Assembly (NCBI GenBank): GCA_007135895.1 | Contig: SLHZ01000011.1 | Location: 1 to 7,033, forward strand | DNA: 7,033 nt | Origin: Balneolales bacterium | GTDB lineage: Bacteria; Bacteroidota; Rhodothermia; Balneolales; Natronogracilivirgulaceae | Reading direction: 5' to 3' | Part shown: positions 1 to 6,456 of the stretch, one piece after another | Position numbering within the stretch: the stretch's first letter is position 1 | How the letters are laid out: each line of letters opens with the position of its first letter | Notes under the pieces: model-generated | What the model was told of the DNA's origin: nothing | The model's input: only the letters and a program-made list of their open reading frames with translations | Database searches by the model: none | Made by a program: the position numbers and the translations under genes

Positions 1-1096
1 TTCGGATCATTTCCGCTTCCCTGGCAGAGTTGGCACGGACCGGGGGGATGAGGTCGGTCAGCATGGCCAGAACATTGTCGGGATTCTGGCCTGTCTGGTT
101 TTCCAGGGCGTAAGTTGCAAAGTCGGGATATCCCAGCAGCTGAACTCTTTCGGCCCGTAGTTCAGCGAGGCGCAGTACCAGCGGCTGCGTGTCAATGCCA
201 TCGTTCTGGCCAATCCCGCGATAGGCGGATGCTTCCCAGACGCGCTGGCGAAGCTCACGGTTCTTCAGGCTGGTGAGCACGGGCACACGGGTGGTGTTGG
301 TGATAGTAAGGAGGAACTTACCTTCGTAACCCCGGTTTTCTGCAGCCTCTTTTGCCGCGGCGATACGGTCGGATGTAAGACCTTCGAGCTCCTCTTCGTT
401 TTCAACCACAACATAGCGTTCACGGGTCATGGCAAGCAGCTTCTCCTGAAAACGGGTTCTGAGTGTGGACATTTCGGAATTGATTTCCCGGATTCGCTTT
501 TGCTCTTCTTCATTGAGCAGAGCACCGCCCCTGACGAAGCTCCGGTACGTGTCATTGAGCAGTTTCAGGGTGGCTTCATCGAGACCAAGCTCATTCTGAC
601 GGTCGTGGAGATCGCGTACTCGTCCGAACAGCTCGGGATTCAGGCGTATGTTGTCGGAATGCGCAGCAAACTTCGGGGCCATGGCCGCCTGTATTTTCTG
701 GATGTTTTCATTGGTATGGGCCGAGGTCATATTGAAAAAGACCCGTTGTACCCTGGTCAGCAGTTCCCCGCTCTTCTCCATGGCCACTAATGTATTTTCA
801 AATGTTGGAGGATCGGGATTGTTGGCTATGGCTTCAATTTCCTGCATGTGAAGAGCAATTCCGGCTTCCATGGCCGGCTGATAATGCTCATCGCGGATAA
901 CACTGAAATCAGGCGCTTCAAAAGGCAGCGTACTGGGCGAAGCAAATGGATTGTCGCTGTCGAGCATGGCTGAGGGCTCCGTGTAGGTCTGGTACCCGGT
1001 TTCGGCGGCATCACCGAGCAGTTCCTGTTTATCGGTCGAGCAGGCGGCAATCAACAGTGCCCCGCTCAGAGTCAGTAGCGTTAACGAGTATTTCAT
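1..1096 (-). CDS. M3-family peptidyl-dipeptidase (Dcp-like) lipoprotein, N-terminal 365 residues; 3' part outside window
   Basis: This is a zinc metallopeptidase of the M3 (thimet oligopeptidase / Dcp) family, which cleaves short peptides, in Dcp by removing C-terminal dipeptides. Reading from the ATG at 1096, the frame stays open without a stop to the window edge. Residues 1-18 are a lipoprotein signal peptide (MKYSLTLLTLSGALLIAA) ending in an IAAC lipobox, with Cys19 as the lipidation site, so the enzyme should be anchored in the cell envelope rather than cytosolic like E. coli Dcp. Family hallmarks follow: LPFEAPDF and HYQPAMEAG at about 57-79, PTFENTLVAME at 97-107, a YRSFVRGGA segment near 186-194, and RLAELRAERVQLLGYPDFA in the last third. 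The HExxH zinc site normally lies around residues 460-480 in this family and is beyond the window edge, so activity cannot be judged. No Shine-Dalgarno motif precedes the start. The gene is divergent from alaS. Family assignment is firm; Dcp versus another M3 subgroup is an inference. Confidence 0.93.
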   Translation of the reverse strand, partial: MKYSLTLLTLSGALLIAACSTDKQELLGDAAETGYQTYTEPSAMLDSDNPFASPSTLPFEAPDFSVIRDEHYQPAMEAGIALHMQEIEAIANNPDPPTFENTLVAMEKSGELLTRVQRVFFNMTSAHTNENIQKIQAAMAPKFAAHSDNIRLNPELFGRVRDLHDRQNELGLDEATLKLLNDTYRSFVRGGALLNEEEQKRIREINSEMSTLRTRFQEKLLAMTRERYVVVENEEELEGLTSDRIAAAKEAAENRGYEGKFLLTITNTTRVPVLTSLKNRELRQRVWEASAYRGIGQNDGIDTQPLVLRLAELRAERVQLLGYPDFATYALENQTGQNPDNVLAMLTDLIPPVRANSAREAEMIR

Positions 1097-1131
1097 GGGT
1101 ATTGTTCCGATTTGAGTGAGAATTTCCCGAA

Positions 1132-1178
1132 ATGGCAATGATGCCAATGAATGATGGCAATGAATGATGGCAATGAAA
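1132..1178. repeat. 13-bp tandem repeat, three full units plus a partial one
   Basis: Three contiguous 13-bp units are read directly: gatgccaatgaat (1140-1152), gatggcaatgaat (1153-1165) and gatggcaatgaaa (1166-1178). They are preceded by a shortened copy, atggcaat (1132-1139). The array lies 36-82 bp upstream of the peptidase start codon, so it probably falls in that gene's leader or promoter. A 13-bp unit does not preserve reading frame, which suits non-coding DNA. Replication slippage is the simplest origin. A regulatory role is possible but not shown. Confidence 0.85.
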
Positions 1179-1183
1179 GTATT

Positions 1184-1304
1184 CTGGAAACATATGCCGG
1201 AAATATACAAAAAGCTCTGGTCAAACCACCTTTTAATCCTCACATACCAACGAAATCCGGAATGCGACAGCAAATGACCCGGCACGGAGCAAGCATATTT
1301 CCAG
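1184..1304. repeat. Imperfect inverted repeat in the divergent intergenic region
   Basis: CTGGAAACATATGC at 1184-1197 matches the reverse complement of GCATATTTCCAG at 1293-1304, except for two extra bases in the left arm. The arms are about 95 bp apart and bracket most of the region between the peptidase and alaS. A second pairing, GGAAATAT (1199-1206) with ATATTTCC (1295-1302), uses the same right arm. The spacing is too long for a transcription terminator. The arms could be separated binding sites for one regulator, or chance in AT-rich DNA. Confidence 0.35.
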
Positions 1305-1326
1305 GGGTTTTAGTATTTTTTTAAGC

Positions 1327-1356
1327 TTGACAGTTACAGCAACAACATGTTACTGC
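1327..1356 (+). promoter_or_regulatory. Possible sigma-70-like promoter for alaS
   Basis: A perfect TTGACA (1327-1332) is followed after 18 bp by TGT-TACTGC (1348-1356). This resembles an extended -10 but matches the TATAAT hexamer poorly. If used, transcription would begin near 1363, downstream of the ATG at 1347, and translation would then have to start at the ATG at 1413. In the Bacteroidota the usual promoter consensus differs, so this is weak support only. Confidence 0.2.
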
Positions 1357-1412
1357 ATCAATACCTGTCAGACATAATCATCAATTACATTACAGCTCAA
1401 TCATCTGAATAC

Positions 1413-4148
1413 ATGTCCGCAAAGTCCGCAAAAAAAAACTCCTTTGTATCAAACCGCAGTTGTGACCAGATACGACAGGATTTTTTCGATTTTTTCCGCG
1501 AGAAGGAACATCTCATTGTGGAAAGTGTGCCGGTAATTCCTCCGGATGATCCCACACTATTATTCATCAATGCGGGTATGAATCCGTTCAAACCCATTTT
1601 TCTGGATGAGCAAAAAGGTTTTGAACGCGCCGGCAAGGTCTGGAAGCGTGTAGCCAATACCCAGAAATGCATCCGGGTCAGCGGAAAGCATAATGATCTC
1701 GAGGAAGTCGGACACGATACCTATCACCACACACTTTTCGAAATGCTGGGCAACTGGTCATTCGGAGAGTATTTCAAAAAGGAAGCAATTGCCTGGGCCT
1801 GGGAACTGCTGGTGGAGCGCTGGGGTCTGGATCCGGATCGTCTCTATGCAACGGTATTCGGGAGTGATGAAGAAGATGGCCTCCCGGCCGATGAGGAAGC
1901 GGCAGCACTTTGGGCATCGGAAACCGGCATACGACCCGCGCATATCCTCCGCTTCGGCAAGAAGGATAATTTCTGGGAAATGGGGGAAACCGGACCCTGC
2001 GGGCCCTGCTCGGAGGTGCATATTGATCTGCGTTCTGATGAGGAGCGCGCAAAGGTAAACGGTGCCACACTGGTCAACCGGGACGATCCCAGGGTAATGG
2101 AGATCTGGAACCTGGTTTTTATTCAGTTCAACCGCCTCAGCGACGGGTCACTGGATCCGCTGCCGGCCCGACATGTGGATACCGGCATGGGTTTTGAGCG
2201 AGTTGTTGCCGTCTTGCAGGGGAAAAGCTCCAACTATGATACCGATGTATTTGCACCGGTGCTGAAGGCCGTCGGCGAGCGGGCCGGTATTGCTTATGGT
2301 GAGGCCGAAGAAACTGATATCGCGATGCGGGTGGTCGCCGATCATATCCGGGCCGTAAGTTTTGCCGTGGCCGACGGAGTGATGCCCAGCAACGAAGACA
2401 GGGGTTATGTGATTCGCCGCATATTGCGCCGGGCCAGCCGTTATGCCTGGGACCGGCTGCAGATCCGTGAAGCTTTCATGAGCGGTCTGGTAGATGTGCT
2501 GGCACACCAGTTCCGTCAGATATTTCCCGAGCTCCAGGAAAAAAGAGAACATGTCAAAAAGATGGTAACCGCCGAAGAGACCTCCTTTCTGCGGACATTG
2601 GAACATGGCATCAGCTATTTCAACCGCATGGTGGAAACGCTCCTCGATGGCAACGGGACTTCCGGAAAAAAACATCCGGTATTGCCGGGTGAGGATGTTT
2701 TTCTGTTGCACGACACCTATGGTTTTCCGGTGGATCTGACCCGCCTGATGGCCCACGAAAGGGGGGTGGAAGTAGATATGGAGGGCTTCCATATCCTTAT
2801 GCAGGAACAGAAGGATCGGGCCCGAAAAGCGGGCAGATTCAAAACCGGTGATGATTCTGGCGCCGGCAACGGACCGGTTTTTCACATTACCGCCGGCAAG
2901 GGGACCCGGTTTACCGGTTATGACGAGCTGGAGACCACCTGTCGTGTAATGGATACCGGCCACCTGGGGGGCAAACCGGTGCTGCTTCTCGACAAGAGTC
3001 CGTTCTATGCGGAAAGCGGAGGACAGATTTCTGATACCGGGCTGCTGAGCCTCAGAGAAGGGGATGAAACTCTCAGAATTATCGACGTTCAGCATATCGG
3101 CGGGGAGCGGATTCACTTTGTGGACAAGGAACCCTCGAAAAAACAGGGCAAATGGACCGCCCAGGTTGATAGCGGACGCCGTCTTGAGATTGAAAGGCAC
3201 CACACCGCAACACACTTGCTTCACGCCGCCCTGCGGGAAGTCCTGGGGGACCATGTGGCGCAGCGGGGTTCCCTGGTTGCTCCGGACCGGCTTCGTTTTG
3301 ACTTTTCACATTATGAACCGGTAAAAGCAGCGGAGATGGAGGCCATTGAGAGCCGGATCAACGAGAAAATCAGGGAAAACATCGTCCTGACCGATGAACG
3401 CGAAGTGCCCATCGAAGAGGCAAAAAAACGCGGAGCCATGATGCTCTTTGGTGAAAAGTACGGCGATAAGGTAAGAGTAGTGACCTTTGACCCGGATTAT
3501 TCGGTGGAACTGTGCGGAGGAACACATGTCGATGCCACCGGAAAAATCGGCTGCCTGCAAATGCTGTCGGAAAGTTCGGTTGCTGCCGGCATCCGGCGTG
3601 TGGAGGCCATCGGAGGCGCTGTAGCCGAACGGTATATAAGGCATGAGAAGCAAATCCTGGAAACAATAAGAGGTCAGCTGGGACAGGGTACCCGTCCGGA
3701 AAAGGAGCTGAAAAGGCTGCTGGAAGAGAAAAAGAGACTCGAGAAAGAGCTCGAAAAATTCAGTCGGCAACGGGCTGCCGGCAGGCTGGATGAACTCATC
3801 GCCAAGGCACAGAAAACACCGGCCGGTACACAGATCGTCTCCGGAGAGATCGAAAACGCGGATATGAGCCAGCTGAAACAGATGGGATATGATGCACTGG
3901 TAAAAACCGGTGCCAATACGGTGATTGTTCTGGGTTCAGTTGATAAAGCAAGCGAAAAAGTCTATCTGATGGCCGCTGTGACCGATGACCTGATTTCATC
4001 CGGAATCAAAGCCGGTGATCTTGTTGGCGCTCTGGCCCGGACCGTTGGCGGAGGCGGGGGCGGACAGCCCAATCTTGCCACCGCAGGAGGAAGGAAACCC
4101 GAAAAGCTTCCGGAAGTCTTCCGGCTGGTGGGATCTTTGGTCTCCTGA
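1413..4148 (+). CDS. alaS: Alanyl-tRNA synthetase
   Basis: This cytosolic class II synthetase attaches alanine to tRNA-Ala and hydrolyses mischarged Ser- and Gly-tRNA. With the start at 1413 it has 911 residues, slightly longer than E. coli AlaRS (876). The catalytic core starts near residue 19 (IRQDFFDFF). Motif 2 (RVANTQKCIR) is at 79-88 and motif 3 (GMGFER) at 258-263. The editing domain carries the zinc-type HxxxH (His597, His601) and CxxxH (Cys701, His705) pairs. A charged coiled coil at about 762-790 leads to the C-Ala/DHHA1 domain with a glycine run followed by QPN at 879-887. All expected parts are intact. An in-frame ATG at 1347 would add 22 residues with no counterpart in the family. 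The ATG at 1413 is preferred, and even this leaves about 18 basic, serine-rich residues before the conserved core. No Shine-Dalgarno motif is seen at either start. The next gene, pdhA, follows on the same strand with no evident terminator between. Confidence 0.97.
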   Translation: MSAKSAKKNSFVSNRSCDQIRQDFFDFFREKEHLIVESVPVIPPDDPTLLFINAGMNPFKPIFLDEQKGFERAGKVWKRVANTQKCIRVSGKHNDLEEVGHDTYHHTLFEMLGNWSFGEYFKKEAIAWAWELLVERWGLDPDRLYATVFGSDEEDGLPADEEAAALWASETGIRPAHILRFGKKDNFWEMGETGPCGPCSEVHIDLRSDEERAKVNGATLVNRDDPRVMEIWNLVFIQFNRLSDGSLDPLPARHVDTGMGFERVVAVLQGKSSNYDTDVFAPVLKAVGERAGIAYGEAEETDIAMRVVADHIRAVSFAVADGVMPSNEDRGYVIRRILRRASRYAWDRLQIREAFMSGLVDVLAHQFRQIFPELQEKREHVKKMVTAEETSFLRTLEHGISYFNRMVETLLDGNGTSGKKHPVLPGEDVFLLHDTYGFPVDLTRLMAHERGVEVDMEGFHILMQEQKDRARKAGRFKTGDDSGAGNGPVFHITAGKGTRFTGYDELETTCRVMDTGHLGGKPVLLLDKSPFYAESGGQISDTGLLSLREGDETLRIIDVQHIGGERIHFVDKEPSKKQGKWTAQVDSGRRLEIERHHTATHLLHAALREVLGDHVAQRGSLVAPDRLRFDFSHYEPVKAAEMEAIESRINEKIRENIVLTDEREVPIEEAKKRGAMMLFGEKYGDKVRVVTFDPDYSVELCGGTHVDATGKIGCLQMLSESSVAAGIRRVEAIGGAVAERYIRHEKQILETIRGQLGQGTRPEKELKRLLEEKKRLEKELEKFSRQRAAGRLDELIAKAQKTPAGTQIVSGEIENADMSQLKQMGYDALVKTGANTVIVLGSVDKASEKVYLMAAVTDDLISSGIKAGDLVGALARTVGGGGGGQPNLATAGGRKPEKLPEVFRLVGSLVS

Positions 4149-4192
4149 GAGAAATATTCAATTTTTCCACAGAATTATTGAGGGGATTCTGG

Positions 4193-4201
4193 TGTTATAG
4201 T
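4193..4201 (+). promoter_or_regulatory. Possible extended -10 promoter for the pdh genes
   Basis: TGTTATAGT matches the extended -10 consensus TGnTATAAT at all but one of the specified positions. It lies about 70 bp upstream of the pdhA start. There is no good -35 hexamer at standard spacing, which is tolerated in extended -10 promoters. It would allow pdhABC to be transcribed independently of alaS. The call is motif-based only, and FCB-group promoters often differ from this consensus. Confidence 0.25.
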
Positions 4202-4273
4202 GTGCGGAAAGAGGTCTTGAGAATTATTTCAAGCCATTTGTATTAAAGCAGATAACCATTATTCGAACTGTCC

Positions 4274-5350
4274 ATGACAAAAAGAAAGAAAGAACCGATC
4301 AACAGCCGAACCGCTTCCATCATTCGCGCCACTGATTTGCCAGCGGCTACTAAAAAAAATCACAAGCAACTGGGCATCAGCGATGATGATCTCGGAGTTC
4401 TGTACCGGTCGATGTACCTGCAGCGCCGTTTTGAGGAACGTGCCATGCAGATGTACCAAAAGGGCAAGTTTGGCGGATTTCTGCACCTCTATATTGGCCA
4501 GGAAGCGGTCTCAACCGGAACGGCTTATGCCTTGCAGGAGGAGGATGATTTCATAACCGCCTACCGTGATCACGGATTGGGACTGGTTAAAGGAATTACT
4601 GCCAACGAATCCATGGCAGAGCTTTTTGGCAAAGAGGGAGGCTGCAGCCGGGGTAAGGGCGGATCCATGCACTACTTCAAGACGGAGAAGCATTTCTGGG
4701 GCGGACATGCGATTGTTGGGGCTCATCTGCCATTGGCAGCCGGACTGGCGTTTGCCAACAAATACCGTGGCGAGGATCGTATCGCTATCTGCTTCTTTGG
4801 CGACGGAGCCATCGATCAGGGGGCCCTGAATGAAAGCTTCAACCTGGCCCAGCTGTGGAAGCTGCCCGTTATCTATGTCGTCGAAAACAACGGCTATTCG
4901 ATGGGAACGGCAGTCCAGAGGCACAGCGCCGGCCGACTGATGGATCGTGCCAAAGCCTACGGGATGAAACATGACGAAGTGAATGGAATGGATTTGTTCA
5001 GCGTGATCGACAAATTTTCGAAAGTGGCCAAAGATGTGCGGAAAACAGGAGAACCCTGGTTTCTGGAAGTCATTACCTACCGCTACCGTGGCCACTCCAT
5101 GAGTGATCCGGGGAACTATCGGACCAAAGAGGAACTGGCAGAGTACAAGAGAATCGACCCGATTGAGCGGCTCAAGATCTATGTGCTCGAAAACGGCCAC
5201 TTGACAGAAAAAGAGCTTGACGCCATCAACGAAGAGGTTGAAAAAGAGGTGCTTGAATCGATTGATTTTGCCGAGAACAGCCCGTTTCCACCTGAAGAAC
5301 AGCTCTACGAGGATGTCTATGTGGAAAAAGATTTTCCGTTTCTTCGCTGA
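4274..5350 (+). CDS. pdhA: Pyruvate dehydrogenase E1 component, alpha subunit
   Basis: This 358-residue protein is the alpha subunit of the heterotetrameric E1, which uses thiamine diphosphate (ThDP) to decarboxylate pyruvate and acetylate the lipoyl group of E2. A basic N-terminal extension (about residues 1-36) precedes the core, which opens with LYRSMYLQRRFEERA. The ThDP/magnesium motif runs from GDGA at 176-179 to ENN at 204-206, with KLPVIYVVENN before a GYSMGTAV segment. The conserved loop YRYRGHSMSDP (269-279) follows. Its Ser275 aligns with site 1 of mammalian E1 alpha, while the second mammalian serine is absent, as is common in bacteria. Length is normal. pdhB follows after 60 bp and pdhC after that, which supports pyruvate rather than branched-chain 2-oxoacids as substrate; the GFLHLYIGQEAV and RGHSMSDP segments also fit the pyruvate type. 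Acetoin dehydrogenase E1 is a less likely alternative. No Shine-Dalgarno motif precedes the ATG. Confidence 0.95.
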   Translation: MTKRKKEPINSRTASIIRATDLPAATKKNHKQLGISDDDLGVLYRSMYLQRRFEERAMQMYQKGKFGGFLHLYIGQEAVSTGTAYALQEEDDFITAYRDHGLGLVKGITANESMAELFGKEGGCSRGKGGSMHYFKTEKHFWGGHAIVGAHLPLAAGLAFANKYRGEDRIAICFFGDGAIDQGALNESFNLAQLWKLPVIYVVENNGYSMGTAVQRHSAGRLMDRAKAYGMKHDEVNGMDLFSVIDKFSKVAKDVRKTGEPWFLEVITYRYRGHSMSDPGNYRTKEELAEYKRIDPIERLKIYVLENGHLTEKELDAINEEVEKEVLESIDFAENSPFPPEEQLYEDVYVEKDFPFLR

Positions 5351-5364
5351 CCCTCAACTCTCTA

Positions 5365-5394
5365 TTGACATGACCTTTATAGCAACTTCATAAC
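5365..5394 (+). promoter_or_regulatory. Possible internal promoter before pdhB
   Basis: A perfect TTGACA (5365-5370) is followed after 18 bp by CATAAC (5389-5394), a 4-of-6 match to TATAAT. Both lie in the 60-bp gap between pdhA and pdhB, and transcription would start only about 10 bases before the pdhB ATG. The gap is otherwise AT-rich with no hairpin. The subunits are needed in equal amounts, so co-transcription from upstream is more likely the main mode. Confidence 0.18.
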
Positions 5395-5410
5395 CTTTTT
5401 TATTAAAAAC

Positions 5411-6391
5411 ATGCCGCAGAAACAATTCAGAGAAGTTATCCGCGATGCCATTCAGGAAGAGATGGACCGTGACGAAACCGTATTTGTAATGGGAGAGGAG
5501 GTGGCCGAGTACAATGGAGCTTACAAAGCCACACAAGGTCTGCTGGATCGTTTCGGGGAAAAAAGAGTCATCGACACGCCTATTTCGGAGCTGGGATTTG
5601 CCGGTCTTGGCGTGGGCGCCGCCATGAACGGATTGCGTCCGATTGTGGAGTTCATGACGTTCAATTTTGCGCTGGTAGGAGTGGATCAGATTATCAACAA
5701 TGCCGCCAAAATACGCTACATGAGTGGCGGCCAGATCAAAATCCCGATTGTGTTCCGGGGTCCCAATGGATCTGCAGGACAACTTGGCGCCACCCATTCG
5801 GTTTCCTTCGAGAGCATGTATGCCCATTTCCCGGGCCTGATCGTCATACACCCTTCAGAGCCCTATGACGCCAAGGGTTTGCTCAAGTCGGCCATACGCA
5901 ACGACAACCCGGTTATTTTTCTTGAATCGGAGCAGATGTACGGTATGAAACAGGAGGTGCCCGAAGAGGAGTACCTGTTGCCGATCGGCGAAGCGGAAAT
6001 AAAACGCAAAGGAAATGATGTGACGGTTGTAGCCGACGGAAAGATGTATCATGTAGCCAGGACCGCCGCGGATCAGTTGGCCAAAGAGGGTGTGGAAGTG
6101 GAACTGATCGATCCGCGCACCATCAAGCCCTTTGATATGAAGACGGTGATTGAATCCGTCAAGAAGACCAACCGGTGTGTGGTAGTTGACGAGTCGCATC
6201 CTTTTGGAGGGGTGGCGGCGGAAGTGGGATTCCAGATTCAGCGCGACGCTTTTGATTATCTGGATGCCCCTGTTCAGAGAGTGACCATTCCGGATGTACC
6301 GGCCCCGTTCTCAAGGCCGCTATTTGATGCCTGGCTGCCCAATCCTTCTCAGGTCATTGATGCGGTAAACACGGTAACCTACAGAAAATGA
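5411..6391 (+). CDS. pdhB: Pyruvate dehydrogenase E1 component, beta subunit
   Basis: This 326-residue protein, the usual length for the family, pairs with PdhA to complete the two ThDP sites of E1. The N-terminal pyrimidine-binding domain has MGEEVAEYNGAYKATQGL (27-44) and DTPISELGFAG (55-65). Glu60 corresponds to the glutamate (Glu59 of human E1 beta) that activates the ThDP aminopyrimidine, and His129 in GATHS corresponds to human His128. The C-terminal transketolase-type domain, which forms subunit contacts and helps bind E2, carries ELIDPRTIKPFD (231-242) and DESHPFGGVAAEVG (260-273), and ends with the DVPAPFSRPL segment (295-304). No key residue is missing. The ATG at 5411 is preceded by an A-rich tract (attaaaaac) instead of a Shine-Dalgarno motif. 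It lies between pdhA and pdhC, and the three are probably one transcription unit. Confidence 0.96.
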   Translation: MPQKQFREVIRDAIQEEMDRDETVFVMGEEVAEYNGAYKATQGLLDRFGEKRVIDTPISELGFAGLGVGAAMNGLRPIVEFMTFNFALVGVDQIINNAAKIRYMSGGQIKIPIVFRGPNGSAGQLGATHSVSFESMYAHFPGLIVIHPSEPYDAKGLLKSAIRNDNPVIFLESEQMYGMKQEVPEEEYLLPIGEAEIKRKGNDVTVVADGKMYHVARTAADQLAKEGVEVELIDPRTIKPFDMKTVIESVKKTNRCVVVDESHPFGGVAAEVGFQIQRDAFDYLDAPVQRVTIPDVPAPFSRPLFDAWLPNPSQVIDAVNTVTYRK

Positions 6392-6444
6392 TCATCACTT
6401 TTAACAGCACCCGACATTCAGGAATTTCGAACCATAATTGAATC

Positions 6445-6450
6445 AGAGGA
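6445..6450 (+). promoter_or_regulatory. Shine-Dalgarno-like site for pdhC
   Basis: AGAGGA ends six bases before the ATG at 6457, a suitable spacing. It is the only clear purine-rich ribosome binding site among the five gene starts here, and it supports 6457 as the pdhC start. Confidence 0.55.
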
Positions 6451-6456
6451 ATTGAC

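Noticed and set aside
500..790. Plus-strand open frame of 96 codons within the peptidase region
   Set aside because: The minus-strand frame here encodes continuous M3 peptidase sequence including conserved segments, so this is a shadow.
1347..1412. Upstream ATG as the start of alaS
   Set aside because: It adds residues outside the family's conserved N-terminus, and a possible -35 element lies only 14 bp before it. The ATG at 1413 fits better, though this is not proven.
2148..3254. Long open frame of 368 codons on the minus strand inside alaS
   Set aside because: It is fully antisense to a complete, conserved synthetase gene. Its translation shows no recognisable domain, and such frames arise from the codon use of the true gene.
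4216..4233. CTTGA/TCAAG hairpin after alaS as a possible terminator
   Set aside because: The stem is only five AT-rich pairs with an eight-base loop and no following T-run, so it is too weak to call a terminator.
4511..5200. Minus-strand open frame of 229 codons opposite pdhA
   Set aside because: It lies entirely within the conserved pdhA coding region and its translation resembles no family I know.
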